Below are positions 35,433 through 45,153 of a stretch of DNA of 64,000 nt, in pieces (the stretch's first letter is position 1; each line of letters begins with the position of its first letter). This DNA is from an uncultured Saprospiraceae bacterium (lineage in GTDB: Bacteria > Bacteroidota > Bacteroidia > Chitinophagales > Saprospiraceae): assembly GCA_937995755.1 (NCBI GenBank), contig CALKJD010000034.1:1-64000 (forward strand). The letters are read 5' to 3'. Under the pieces are notes generated by a model that had not been told where the DNA came from, did no database searches, and saw nothing but the letters and a program-made list of their open reading frames with translations. A program made the position numbers and the translations under genes.

Positions 35433-37517
35433 CTATGTAATATCGCTTTTGTCTAGGATAATAGTAATGGTACTGCCGTTGTCTGTGTTTACAGTGTACT
35501 CTGCATTAAGCTGAAGTGTTAAAGCAGATATCAATGTTGCACCAAATGATCCTTCTCGTGCAGATGTAGGATCGTAACCAATTCCATCATCTTTGACGGT
35601 GAGTGTAATATGATTGTTGTCATGCTGGAGTTCAATATATAACGTACCTGTAGTGTTGTTGGGCCAAGCATATTTTAGACTGTTGGTGATGAGTTCATTT
35701 ATGATCAACCCTAAGGGAATGAGGGTGTCTACATCCATTTCTAATTTTTCGATTTTCATTTGTAGTCTTATCCTTTCCTTATCTACATTATAGGTATCAA
35801 ACAATTCTTGTGAGAGCTTTTCGATATATTCTTTGACATTGATCCCAGTTAGGTTTTCTTTATTGTATAAGTCTTGATGGATGAGAGCCATGGAGCGGAC
35901 TCTGCTTTTGCCTTCATTAATAGCTTGCAGCGCTGTAGCGTCATTGATGCTTCTTCCTTGCAATGTCAAAAGGCTGCTTACTAGTTGTAGATTATTTTTT
36001 ACTCTATGGTGTATTTCTCTGAGTAGCAGATCTTTTTCCGTGAGTGCTTTGGTGATTATTTCCTTTTGATTTCGAACTTGTCTATATAATCGAAATAGAA
36101 AAAATGAAAGTAGAGAAATAAGACCGAGTGCTATGCTTCCAATAACAATTTTGTTTTTTTGTTCTTGTACTTTTTGCTCCTTCGCTTCGTTTTGTTCATC
36201 TAGGTAGTTGATCTGTAACTGTTGTTCTTTTTTCTGATGTTTTGCTTCGAGATCTTGAATGATATATTCATTATTCGCCAGGGTGATTTCTTTTCTTTTT
36301 TTATCAATTTCTTCAGTTACAGATAGGGCTTCTTTATATTTTTTTTGTTTGGTGAGGTACTCTTTTTTAATGTTTAAGAGAGATTGGTTAAGGCCTAAGT
36401 TGTGCTCTGCACCAGATTGAATGTATAGTTTTTGATATCGTGTATCAAAGTCTTTGGGGTTAAGATTGTCTGTTCGTAACTTGATAATTTCTATCTTGTT
36501 TCTGAGAATGTTGCTTGATTCACTTATATCTATACTCCTTATATAAGATAGGTCTACATCTGTAATCGATTGTCCTAGATTAAGTTTTTGTGTGATGATA
36601 GAGGCCTTTGCATTCACACTTCTCCATACATTTTTTGATTTAGATTGATTGACACTATCCGATAATTCGTAATAGCGTAAAGCTTGTTCGTATTGATCGG
36701 TATATGCGGCACAGTTTCCAAGTGTCATATAGGCCATGGTTAAGTTTATATGTTGGTTGTTTGCCTTGGCACTTTCATAGACAGTAGTGGCAAGTTGTTT
36801 CGCTTTTTCAATATTTCCTATTTTGATATATATGCTACTGAGCCCTAGATCTATTGTGTTTCTTTTGTAGGCATCTTTTTCTCCTCTCAGAAAGTCTATG
36901 CCATATAGTATTTTAGATATACCATTTTTATATTCAAAGTTAGATACGTAGAAATTGCCCAAGTCATAATAAGTGTAAGGAATGCTAGACGAGTCTTGAT
37001 GAATGCTATCTATTTCAGCAGCTAGGCTAGCATAGTAGATGGCGCTATCGATCTGCTCTTTGTCTTCATAGTATCCTCCCAGTTGTATGTATAGGTTTGA
37101 TTTGTCGGAGTAATTCAGATTTTCATGTTTTAGTAACTCATCGACAAGCAGCTTTAGTGAATCTGGGTTTTCGTAATATCCCATCATAGTGGCTAAAGAT
37201 GTACCTGCTACTATAAGTAAAGAATCATTTTCCAGATTTTTACTTAGTTCCCAGGCTATAGCGTATTCTTTTCTAGCGGAGTTAGCTTGCCACGAATGCA
37301 TATAATTTCTAGCAAGCCCCAGTCGAGCTTCTACTGTTCCAGATGGTATCTCATCATTATCATTTTCTAAAGCATCATTTAGTATATCTATAGCCTCGGC
37401 ATACTTTTTATCTTTATATAATTTTTCGCTTTTTTTAATTGCCGTAAAAATATCTTGAGCCGAAATATTTCCAGCTAGCATCAATGATATTGCTATACAT
37501 GTTATACGTACAATCAT
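35433..37517 (-). CDS. TPR-containing HisKA_2 sensor histidine kinase
   Basis: 694 residues from the ATG at 37517 with signal peptide (MIVRITCIAISLMLAGNISAQ). The periplasmic part holds about eight TPR-like helical repeats (residues 25-390), then a coiled coil, one membrane helix (about 455-475) and a HisKA_2 kinase: LREIHHRVKNNLQLVSSLL with the phospho-His, then an HATPase domain (NELITNSLKYAWPN, VKDDGIGYDP). HisKA_2 kinases often act on distant partners, and no response regulator is adjacent. Palindromes flank the gene on both sides. Confidence 0.92.
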   Translation of the reverse strand: MIVRITCIAISLMLAGNISAQDIFTAIKKSEKLYKDKKYAEAIDILNDALENDNDEIPSGTVEARLGLARNYMHSWQANSARKEYAIAWELSKNLENDSLLIVAGTSLATMMGYYENPDSLKLLVDELLKHENLNYSDKSNLYIQLGGYYEDKEQIDSAIYYASLAAEIDSIHQDSSSIPYTYYDLGNFYVSNFEYKNGISKILYGIDFLRGEKDAYKRNTIDLGLSSIYIKIGNIEKAKQLATTVYESAKANNQHINLTMAYMTLGNCAAYTDQYEQALRYYELSDSVNQSKSKNVWRSVNAKASIITQKLNLGQSITDVDLSYIRSIDISESSNILRNKIEIIKLRTDNLNPKDFDTRYQKLYIQSGAEHNLGLNQSLLNIKKEYLTKQKKYKEALSVTEEIDKKRKEITLANNEYIIQDLEAKHQKKEQQLQINYLDEQNEAKEQKVQEQKNKIVIGSIALGLISLLSFFLFRLYRQVRNQKEIITKALTEKDLLLREIHHRVKNNLQLVSSLLTLQGRSINDATALQAINEGKSRVRSMALIHQDLYNKENLTGINVKEYIEKLSQELFDTYNVDKERIRLQMKIEKLEMDVDTLIPLGLIINELITNSLKYAWPNNTTGTLYIELQHDNNHITLTVKDDGIGYDPTSAREGSFGATLISALTLQLNAEYTVNTDNGSTITIILDKSDIT

Positions 37518-37836
37518 AGTTTCGTTTAAGCGTATGATTCTCAATATCTGAAAAAGAATCGAAAGAAGTTATTATGCCAGCTATTGTTTTTTTTATAGAA
37601 ACAAATAGATCATATTTATTCCATTTGGTTTACACCCATATGGGTGATATAGCTTGGTTAACGTATTTCAGTTTGTACTCTGATTTGGAATATTGGTCTT
37701 GTATTTTATTGAATAGCAAGACTTCTCTAAAATTTATGTTAAGCCCAATTATGTAATTATTCATTACCTTTCATCCTAAAGGTGAATCACTTTGAAGTTT
37801 TTTAACTCCATCATTCTATAATCGGATTATACAATT
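37518..37836. other. Divergent intergenic region with a palindrome
   Basis: About 320 bases between the kinase and a lipoprotein gene. The only clear structure is the perfect palindrome at 37633-37646. A 60-codon open frame inside is not convincing as a gene. Confidence 0.5.
37633..37646. promoter_or_regulatory. Perfect 14-bp palindrome CACCCATATGGGTG
   Basis: Located 116-129 bases before the kinase ATG and 191-204 before the divergent lipoprotein gene; likely a dimer-binding site. Confidence 0.45.
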
Positions 37837-38577
37837 ATGATTTATCGTTTATTCTCACTTCATTTAGTATTAGTAGCTGTCGGTCTTTTATTATTTATGA
37901 CAGGCTGCCGTACTGCAGGAATGTATACTTCTAACCCTAGGGATAAGATGGCTTTTGCAGGTACTCAGTTTGAATTGACTAAGAGTGATTCCTTTTACTT
38001 GACTAGCTGGACAGACAATTTTATAAGATTGTTTGATGAAAATGGTAATCAGATTTTTGAAAGAGACAATCAATATCGCGGTTATGGTACCTATCAATGT
38101 TCTGGAGATTCCTTGTCGCTTCATTTTTGTAATGAAGACTCTATTACAGTACAACTAGGTATTGATAGGTTAGACAGTATAGTTAACCTTTCTATTTATA
38201 TCTATGATGAACAAGGGATGCTATTACATCCTGACGTGGATCTATTAGATGAAGAAGGGATTAAAGTGCAGAGATTGTTTAATGAATACAAAGACGTTTT
38301 TAATTTTGAAATAGATAGTAAGGATAAGCCATCGCTTATGAAGTTGAAAAGTAGATGGTTAAATATTGAAAATCCAACAGTTGACCTATCTGTATTAGAA
38401 GATGGAGATCATACGATTAAGCGAAAAAGCTATAATGGATACTTTGCGAAAGGCGTAAGGACTATATGGTTTAAGAGACGTCCGACAGGCATTAGGTATA
38501 AACTTAAAGATAAAGTAAGGTACCTTCCCAAGAAATGGAAATGGAATTGGATCAATAAGTTATACCGAGATTATTAA
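37837..38577 (+). CDS. Lipoprotein, unknown function
   Basis: 246 residues; signal peptide ends FMTGC (Cys24), a clear lipobox. The mature part is beta-rich near the start (FAGTQFELTKSDSFYLTSWT) and ends in a basic tail (KLKDKVRYLPKKWKWNWINK). No named domain recognised. Stop is 14 bases from the convergent glycosidase-like gene. Unknown. Confidence 0.7.
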   Translation: MIYRLFSLHLVLVAVGLLLFMTGCRTAGMYTSNPRDKMAFAGTQFELTKSDSFYLTSWTDNFIRLFDENGNQIFERDNQYRGYGTYQCSGDSLSLHFCNEDSITVQLGIDRLDSIVNLSIYIYDEQGMLLHPDVDLLDEEGIKVQRLFNEYKDVFNFEIDSKDKPSLMKLKSRWLNIENPTVDLSVLEDGDHTIKRKSYNGYFAKGVRTIWFKRRPTGIRYKLKDKVRYLPKKWKWNWINKLYRDY

Positions 38578-38590
38578 TACTAGAAAGCAA

Positions 38591-39613
38591 TTAATCGTCT
38601 AACCCATACCATTTAGCAACTGTCTTAGTGGCTATTTTTCCCTGTGGTGTATAATCCTTGTCAAAGTATCCTTCGTGGCCCATTCCGTTAGGAAACCATT
38701 TCCACATAAATCCTCCTGCCCACCAAGATTCTTTCCAGAATACGGTGTATAACGCCTCTAGAGCATTGGCTTGTGCTTGCTCGTTGACAGGTAGTTTATG
38801 TCTTTCCTTTTCTATTTCCCATGCCTTCCAAGCGCATTTGTCAATAGACATATATCCATACTCCGTAAATAATATTGGCTTGCCTTCTCTTCTTGATAGT
38901 TTGTTGAGAATGCTTTTGGTCTCCTGCCATTTATCGATCAGATCGGCTACGCTAGGTGTCTTATCATCGGTGAGTGGAAAGTAGGCACTCAGGCCTATAT
39001 AATCCAGATCATCCCAAAATGGTATTGATTCATAGCCATCCCAATTGGAAGAGTAGGTCAATTCACCTTTATAAAATGTTCTGATTTCTTTGATTAACGA
39101 TCTCCAAAAGGCTTCTCTTCTTTGAGCAGCTAATTTATATTCAGTACCGATACAAAACATTTCTGCAGATTGGTCAGCAGCTACTTTGGCAAATGTAATA
39201 ATGTATTCACGGTAGTTGTTTTCCCATTCTTTCCATTCTTTTTCGGTGTCGAACTCCATATCACCTACCCAATCATTGTGCATGTATACCTGTGGTTTTA
39301 CCATCACTTTTACACCTGCTTTGTGTGCTTTTTTAATGCATTCTTCTACACCTTCTACTCGTTCTCCCCACCATTGTCTATCCGATCCAAATCTTACACC
39401 AGTCTCACCTGATCTAGAAAACCCAAAGGGTACTAAAGCAATCCATCCTGCATTTACCTCTTCTATCTCCAGCATTGGATCACTGTCAAATGGTCTTGGC
39501 GGAGCTACCATCGTGAGGCCATCTACTTTAAAGGAGGCCATAGGTGAAGATGGCTGCGCGCAGCTGATCAGAGATAAAGACACGAGGCCTATAAGTACAA
39601 GGAGTTTGTTCAT
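38591..39613 (-). CDS. GH113-like TIM-barrel glycosidase lipoprotein
   Basis: 340 residues; lipobox LISC (Cys18). The TIM-barrel reads KVMVKPQVYMHNDW, EMFCIGTEYKLAA (probable acid/base Glu), LDYIGLSAYFPL and PILFTEYGYMS (probable nucleophile Glu), then WWAGGFMWKWFPNG. This fits the GH113 beta-mannanase-like group as far as can be told by eye. It should sit on the outer membrane or in the periplasm. No polysaccharide-utilisation genes are nearby. Substrate unconfirmed. Confidence 0.82.
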   Translation of the reverse strand: MNKLLVLIGLVSLSLISCAQPSSPMASFKVDGLTMVAPPRPFDSDPMLEIEEVNAGWIALVPFGFSRSGETGVRFGSDRQWWGERVEGVEECIKKAHKAGVKVMVKPQVYMHNDWVGDMEFDTEKEWKEWENNYREYIITFAKVAADQSAEMFCIGTEYKLAAQRREAFWRSLIKEIRTFYKGELTYSSNWDGYESIPFWDDLDYIGLSAYFPLTDDKTPSVADLIDKWQETKSILNKLSRREGKPILFTEYGYMSIDKCAWKAWEIEKERHKLPVNEQAQANALEALYTVFWKESWWAGGFMWKWFPNGMGHEGYFDKDYTPQGKIATKTVAKWYGLDD

Positions 39614-39748
39614 ATGATAAAGGTAATAGTCTATATGGACTAGATGTTCTATTGATCTGAAGATTAGGAAATATTAACACCCAATATGTCATTTGTTCTA
39701 CAACTAAGAATCAAAGTAGTTTTAATAAGTATGAATATTCAAAATGCC

Positions 39749-39756
39749 TATCTTTG
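39749..39756 (+). promoter_or_regulatory. Candidate -7 box (TATCTTTG) for mtaB
   Basis: Exact TAnnTTTG, 21 bases before the mtaB ATG; no good -33 element seen. Confidence 0.4.
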
Positions 39757-39777
39757 TGTCATAATACCAATTATATT

Positions 39778-41106
39778 ATGTCAACACCACTCAACGTAGC
39801 ATTCCATACTCTAGGCTGTAAGCTAAATTTCTCGGAGACGAGTAGTATCAGACGAATGTTTGAAGATCATGGCTATGGTACTTGTACAATCGAGGATGGA
39901 GCAGATATCTACATCATCAATACTTGCTCAGTAACGGATTTTGCAGATAAGAAATGTAGATATGAGGTGAGACGTGCTCTTAAGCATTCGCCTAACGCGA
40001 GAGTAGTGGTAATAGGTTGCTATGCCCAACTAAAGCCTAAGGAGATATCTGAAATTCCTGGTGTAGATCTAGTGCTGGGTGCAGCTGAAAAGTTTAATAT
40101 CATTAAATATATTGATGGTCTGTCCAAAACTACGGATAAAGGAATGGTCTTGGCTGGTGAAGTATCCGAAGCGAATAGTTTTGTAGATGCTTTTAGTTTT
40201 GGAGATCGTACTAGGTCGTTTCTTAAGGTTCAGGATGGATGTAACTATAAATGTACATTCTGTACGATACCTCAAGCAAGAGGAGCAAGTAGATCAGATA
40301 CTATCGAAAATGCTATCGCTAATGCTAAGAAGATTGCAGATTCCGGCGTGAAAGAAATTGTACTCACGGGTGTCAATCTTGGAGATTTTGGTAACGGCAC
40401 TGAGGTAATCGAAGGTACTAAGCCGAAGAAGGAAGCTATGTTTATCGACCTTATTCAAGAGCTAGATCAAGTAAATGGCGTAGAGAGATATAGAATATCA
40501 TCTATAGAGCCTAATCTTCTTACAGATGAGATTATCGAGTTTGTTTCTAAGAGTAATAGGTTTTTACCTCATTTCCATGTCCCATTGCAATCTGGATCAG
40601 ATAAGGTACTCAAGGCAATGAAGCGAAGATACCTCACACCGTTATATACTTCTAGAGTAGAAAGTATCAAAAAACATATGCCTCATGCCTGTATCGGTGT
40701 GGATGTCATAGTGGGATTTCCAGGAGAGACGGATGAAGATTTTAAAGAAACTTATAATTTTCTTAAAGATCTGGATATCTCATATCTTCATGTATTTACT
40801 TATAGTGAGCGAGCTAATACTCCTGCCGCGGAGATGGGCGAACCAGTACCGATGAATGTTCGTCGTGAAAGAAATGAAATGCTAAGGATTCTTTCTGAAA
40901 AGAAGAAGCGTGCGTTTTACGAACAACACTTGGGGTCGACGAAGCAAGTACTTTGGGAGCCTTGTAAGCAAGAGGACATGATGAATGGATTCACTGACAA
41001 TTATGTAAAAGTGCAAGCTCCACTCAGGTCAGATCAGATAGGTAAAGTAGAGCAAGTTACGCTCAATGGAATCGAAGAGAATTCTTTGGTTAGCATTAGC
41101 TATTAG
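39778..41106 (+). CDS. mtaB: tRNA t6A37 methylthiotransferase MtaB
   Basis: 442 residues from the ATG at 39778 (MSTPLNVAFHTLGCKLNFSE); the shorter start follows the promoter box. An N-terminal MTTase domain with three Cys for the second iron-sulfur cluster is followed by a radical SAM domain (CNYKCTFCTIPQARG) and a TRAM-like end. It converts t6A to ms2t6A at position 37 of tRNAs reading ANN codons. LGCKLNFSE is the MtaB signature that separates it from RimO and MiaB. Confidence 0.94.
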   Translation: MSTPLNVAFHTLGCKLNFSETSSIRRMFEDHGYGTCTIEDGADIYIINTCSVTDFADKKCRYEVRRALKHSPNARVVVIGCYAQLKPKEISEIPGVDLVLGAAEKFNIIKYIDGLSKTTDKGMVLAGEVSEANSFVDAFSFGDRTRSFLKVQDGCNYKCTFCTIPQARGASRSDTIENAIANAKKIADSGVKEIVLTGVNLGDFGNGTEVIEGTKPKKEAMFIDLIQELDQVNGVERYRISSIEPNLLTDEIIEFVSKSNRFLPHFHVPLQSGSDKVLKAMKRRYLTPLYTSRVESIKKHMPHACIGVDVIVGFPGETDEDFKETYNFLKDLDISYLHVFTYSERANTPAAEMGEPVPMNVRRERNEMLRILSEKKKRAFYEQHLGSTKQVLWEPCKQEDMMNGFTDNYVKVQAPLRSDQIGKVEQVTLNGIEENSLVSISY

Positions 41107-41208
41107 GCCATTTTTAAAATCCATTTCCCCTTGTTAATGCTTGATAACGATATGTTATCGTAGAACTCATATGTCTGTCAATTGACCTTCTCGATTTATA
41201 TTTAAATC

Positions 41209-42336
41209 ATGAAATATTCAATTATATTAATTTTTCTGCTTGCAATAGCTTGTCGAAAAAGTGAACGGCCTCCGCTCGGAAAGGGCACGCTTTATTTTCC
41301 AGCAGAAGTGTATAGCGGTCCAGGAGCGGTCTGGAAATATTATGTTCATACGACTCCAGATGGAGGACAGCGAAAAACGAATATTAAGTACAGGAAACTG
41401 GTATATGATAACGCTAAGTTATATTTGACCGACTATGCCGCCGACTTTAAAGAATCTTATAATGAAGTAATAAGTTTAGAAGGTGATGTTTGGAAAATCG
41501 ATTCTACATATAGTTATGACTATAGAGGATCTCTTGACAGTTTGCGTACACCTATGATCTATAGTATTGGTAAAGAGAACGTGTATTTAAATTGGTCTGA
41601 TAGTAATGCTGTACTAAAGCGAAGTATTAGTAATGCAAATTGGGTAAATAATATTAGTGCGACGCATAATGAAGTCAAGGATTCGCTTGTTGGAGGGAAG
41701 AAAATAAAGACATTTATTGGGACTTTATTATCCAATGCATCATCTGATATTGATACGATTAGGACAGCGTTTATTTGGCGTAGAGAATTTATACAAGGTA
41801 TAGGAATGGCTGCGCAGTATTTCGAAGGTGAAACGGTAAGTACGGAATGGCAAGTAGATGAAATAATGTCGATTGAAGAATTTGAGCAGAGAGCCAATCA
41901 TGGAATGTATAGAGTAGCATATATTGATCCTGATAAAGCCATAGATGGTCAGAGAGATTTTGAAACATGCTATCATATCTCAAAAATAAATGACTATTAT
42001 AATGATGATAGAGCACAACATCTTGGAGGTAAAGGAGGACTGTGGGAAATGATAGAAAATTATCTGAATTATAGCTTATTGAAAAATCAAGAAGGTTATT
42101 TTACTTTTCGGTTTGTAATTAATTGTGAAGGGAAAGCTGGTAGATTTGTTACTGAAGAGGCGGACCTTGAATTTAATAAAACAGAGTTTTCTGAAGAACT
42201 TAGAATGCATTTTCTTGAAATGCTAATGAATGTGTCTCAATGGAAAAATCTATCTATAAATGGTGAAGCAAGAGACGCATATGTTTATGTCACATTTAAA
42301 ATACAAGATGATGAAATTGTCGAAATACTACCTTAG
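41209..42336 (+). CDS. Lipoprotein with TonB-C-terminal-like domain
   Basis: 375 residues; lipobox LAIAC (Cys15). The N-terminal 240 residues are beta-rich without a named domain (YSGPGAVWKYYVHTTPDGG). The last 100 residues (GYFTFRFVINCEGKAGRFV, MNVSQWKNLSINGEARDAYVYVTFKI) look like a TonB C-terminal module, which normally contacts outer-membrane receptors. There is no ExbBD-linked membrane anchor other than the lipid. The next gene starts inside its 3' end. Function unknown. Confidence 0.72.
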   Translation: MKYSIILIFLLAIACRKSERPPLGKGTLYFPAEVYSGPGAVWKYYVHTTPDGGQRKTNIKYRKLVYDNAKLYLTDYAADFKESYNEVISLEGDVWKIDSTYSYDYRGSLDSLRTPMIYSIGKENVYLNWSDSNAVLKRSISNANWVNNISATHNEVKDSLVGGKKIKTFIGTLLSNASSDIDTIRTAFIWRREFIQGIGMAAQYFEGETVSTEWQVDEIMSIEEFEQRANHGMYRVAYIDPDKAIDGQRDFETCYHISKINDYYNDDRAQHLGGKGGLWEMIENYLNYSLLKNQEGYFTFRFVINCEGKAGRFVTEEADLEFNKTEFSEELRMHFLEMLMNVSQWKNLSINGEARDAYVYVTFKIQDDEIVEILP

Positions 42337-43195
42337 CATTTTTGTGTGCTTCACATTGATGATTACATCTTGTGGCGGAAAATCAAAATCTATTTTATAT
42401 AAAAAAGAGTATACTCAAGAAGAGAAATTAGCTTTAGCAGAATCCCTCTCTAACGGAGCAGGGACAGACTTGTACTATCAAGGTGCAGTAGGAGAGCGCA
42501 TGATCATTTGGGAGGCGTTGAAGCATAATCCTGAAGGCGCTTGGGGCTGGAGAGAAATAGGCGTGCCTTATCTTAAAAGGGGGTTTGCTCATGAAGCTTC
42601 TAAGTACTATTCCAAAGCGGTCGAATACGACGCAGAAGAATGGCTAGGTTACAAAGCTTATTGCTGGTTGTATTTCTATAGAGATTATGAAAGGGTAATA
42701 AATGAATTAGATAGGTATGATGCATTTACACCTAACTTTGTGGACTACCCGCAGGCTACATCTGTTGATTTCATGAGAGGAGTCGCCTACTTGAGATTAG
42801 GTAAATTGGAAGAAGCTATAGGATATCTACATAAGCATTTGATAGATGAAAAAGAAAATACTGGAGCTGAATATATAGAGCCCAAAGATTACTTAATGCT
42901 CGGTGTCGCATGGTATGAAAAAGGTGACTATGTAAAAGCATTAGAAGTCATTGATGAAGGCATACTTCATAACGATTCTACTGCAGATCTATACTTCTAT
43001 AGAGCGCTTGCTTCGGCTAAACTAAGTGATGTAGTAGCGGCTAATACGTTTCTAGATCAAGCGGAGTACTATATCAATAATGGAGGAAAAAACATTCGTC
43101 CTTACATCGAAGAATTCTATGCAGTGTATCAACAAGATGTAGACCAATTGAGAAATGAATTAACAGGCGTAAAGCCAGTGGTAGAGTTTTTCTAG
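42308..43195 (+). CDS. TPR-repeat lipoprotein
   Basis: 295 residues if started at 42308 (MMKLSKYYLS), giving a signal peptide with lipobox ITSC. The mature protein carries TPR-type repeats (YLKRGFAHEASKYYSKAVEYD, GVAYLRLGKLEEAIGYLHKH, GVAWYEKGDYVKALEVIDEG). Such proteins scaffold envelope complexes. It overlaps the preceding lipoprotein gene by 29 bases, so the two are probably translated and function together. A further start at 42311 is equally possible. Confidence 0.82.
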   Translation: MMKLSKYYLSIFVCFTLMITSCGGKSKSILYKKEYTQEEKLALAESLSNGAGTDLYYQGAVGERMIIWEALKHNPEGAWGWREIGVPYLKRGFAHEASKYYSKAVEYDAEEWLGYKAYCWLYFYRDYERVINELDRYDAFTPNFVDYPQATSVDFMRGVAYLRLGKLEEAIGYLHKHLIDEKENTGAEYIEPKDYLMLGVAWYEKGDYVKALEVIDEGILHNDSTADLYFYRALASAKLSDVVAANTFLDQAEYYINNGGKNIRPYIEEFYAVYQQDVDQLRNELTGVKPVVEFF

Positions 43196-44397
43196 TTTCC
43201 TTTAGCAACTCTAATTTTACTCACAAGATAGATCGTAATAATACAGAAGAATATCGCGATATACCCTGTGTAATTATAGTTGTGATATTTTCCATCGGTA
43301 CCGACAGTTACTATCGTTCCGCTGATGAAAGCAGTCGCTGCTATCGCTAGTTGCTGGAGTGCAGACTTAAGACTCATAAAGCTTCCTCTGGTTTCTGTAC
43401 TCGCTGCAGCAGTGATAATAGTGTTAGGTGAGATCATACGTCCACTACCAAAGATAAAGAAGAAGGCAACCAATGAAACCGCTATCGATAATGGTACTGT
43501 GGTCAAGTGTGTAATTAATATAGTAGGTATCCAACTAATCACCATTACTGTAATGAATACTTTCATGACACCATACTTGTCTGTCATCTTACCAATGATT
43601 GGTGAGGTAATAGAAGTCGCTATGCCACCAGCAAAAAATTGGTAGGCAACCTCTATCTGCGTAAGACCAATATTCTTAATCATAAAAGGAGAGATAAATG
43701 GTATAATCATAAAGTGACCCATGATCAATACAAAACCTGCAGTCAATGCATACACTTGGTTTTTATCACCAAGCACATTGCCTAATATTTGTAGAAGTGA
43801 TTTTCGCTTTTTAGGTTGCAACTTAATATGGTCATTCATAGCTGGGAAAGTAAAAAATATGATTGCGGCCATCACAACTCCAAGTAAGCCTAATACCATA
43901 AATGGAATTTGCCAAGAGCCTTTAGCGGCTAAGTAAATCCCAAAAGGCACACCCAATGCGGACGCTGCTGAAAATGAAGCAAACAAAACTCCCATGGCAG
44001 CACCTCTCTCTTTAAATGGAAATAGATCGCTGATGATAGATAGAACTAAAGCGCCTATCATTCCGCCAAAAAAACCTGTTGCTGCTCTAAGTGTTATTAA
44101 TGTCTCATAAGTAGTACATAGCGAACAGAGATAAGTACCTATTGCAAAACCACCGTAGAGGAAGAGTAAAGCATTTTTGCGAGGAAGTCTATCTAGAAAT
44201 ACGATACCAAGGATACAGCTTATACTAGCTGCCAAAGCATAAGCAGATACTAACCAGCTATATTGACTTGCACTGATGCCAAACTCAGAAATAAATGTAT
44301 CTCCCAGTGGCATGATCAACATAGAATCAATGATATGCGTGAAATTCATCACAGCAAGAATATAAAGTATGTACTTTCTGGAAGGCTCTTTAGGCAT
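43192..44397 (-). CDS. MFS transporter, drug:H+ antiporter-like
   Basis: 401 residues with about 12 membrane helices. The LDRLPRKNALLFLYGG loop after helix 2 is the MFS motif A region, and the fourth helix has ATGFFGGMIGALVLSIIS. It probably exports or imports a small molecule by proton exchange; substrate unknown. It converges on the TPR lipoprotein gene with a four-base overlap of stops. An inverted repeat lies 48 bases upstream of its start. Confidence 0.88.
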   Translation of the reverse strand: MPKEPSRKYILYILAVMNFTHIIDSMLIMPLGDTFISEFGISASQYSWLVSAYALAASISCILGIVFLDRLPRKNALLFLYGGFAIGTYLCSLCTTYETLITLRAATGFFGGMIGALVLSIISDLFPFKERGAAMGVLFASFSAASALGVPFGIYLAAKGSWQIPFMVLGLLGVVMAAIIFFTFPAMNDHIKLQPKKRKSLLQILGNVLGDKNQVYALTAGFVLIMGHFMIIPFISPFMIKNIGLTQIEVAYQFFAGGIATSITSPIIGKMTDKYGVMKVFITVMVISWIPTILITHLTTVPLSIAVSLVAFFFIFGSGRMISPNTIITAAASTETRGSFMSLKSALQQLAIAATAFISGTIVTVGTDGKYHNYNYTGYIAIFFCIITIYLVSKIRVAKGN

Positions 44398-44444
44398 AGA
44401 TTTGAGTTGATTAAAGACTACAATCTACATCAACAATAGTTGTA

Positions 44445-44460
44445 AATAGAACATTCTATT
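44445..44460. promoter_or_regulatory. Inverted repeat AATAGAA-CA-TTCTATT
   Basis: 7-bp perfect arms upstream of the MFS gene and just beyond the end of the next minus-strand gene. It could be an operator for the transporter or a weak terminator. Confidence 0.3.
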
Positions 44461-44487
44461 ATTGTAAATGATGATTGGTGATGAATA

Positions 44488-45021
44488 TTAGTCGTAGATC
44501 AAAAGATCAAATCTTAGTTTATGTTCGGTTACAGTAAGCAGACTTTGTCTTAAATTGTATTTGACTTGCAAATCGAATACGCCATCAAGCATGATATCCT
44601 TAAGTTCAGATATGCTACTGAGCAATTCTAAGTTGCCTTCGTGATCGAATTCGACAAAGTCATTGTAGTACATTTCATTGAAATTGTCATCGTCTACTGA
44701 GCTGGCATTGACCACCAAGTTGTTAAGTAGTCGGTATTGAACATTAGGAGTTACAGGTATAATTTGTCCTCTTCCAGCTACTATGCTAGTCACCTGATCG
44801 GCAGTCATACCATTTTGGGCTAGCCTAGTGTGTATTTGATTGGGTACACTATAGATTTCTATCGTATAAGTCTCTATAGTACTAAATCCTTTGTCTAAGA
44901 ATACGGTGATTTCAACAGGCATACTAAACCTAGGTTCTTCATCTTTACTACATCCAGAAAATAGAAATATGTAGCAGATCGCAACTGTCAAAATAGATAA
45001 CTCTTTCAATCTTAGTTTCAT
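44488..45021 (-). CDS. Lipoprotein, unknown function
   Basis: 177 residues from the ATG at 45021 (MKLRLKELSILTVAIC), giving lipobox LFSGC; the longer frame adds 48 residues that would bury the signal peptide. The mature part is beta-rich (VEITVFLDKGFSTIETYTIE, VQYRLLNNLVVNASS). No domain recognised. Divergent from the GCS2-CBS gene; the longer open frame would overlap it, another reason for the shorter start. Confidence 0.65.
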   Translation of the reverse strand: MKLRLKELSILTVAICYIFLFSGCSKDEEPRFSMPVEITVFLDKGFSTIETYTIEIYSVPNQIHTRLAQNGMTADQVTSIVAGRGQIIPVTPNVQYRLLNNLVVNASSVDDDNFNEMYYNDFVEFDHEGNLELLSSISELKDIMLDGVFDLQVKYNLRQSLLTVTEHKLRFDLLIYD

Positions 45022-45153
45022 ATAATACCTTTCATATCGCTCTATAAGAACGCGTGAGAACAGAAAATGCTCATAATGTAACGTCGAAATTAAATATTTC
45101 GATATCTTGATCATGTAAATTGTACTAACAATTACCATCGAAACAAAACTACC

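Noticed and set aside
37574..37756. 60-codon plus-strand frame upstream of the lipoprotein gene
   Set aside because: No domain, no signal, and it contains the palindrome in its middle; it looks like a chance frame.
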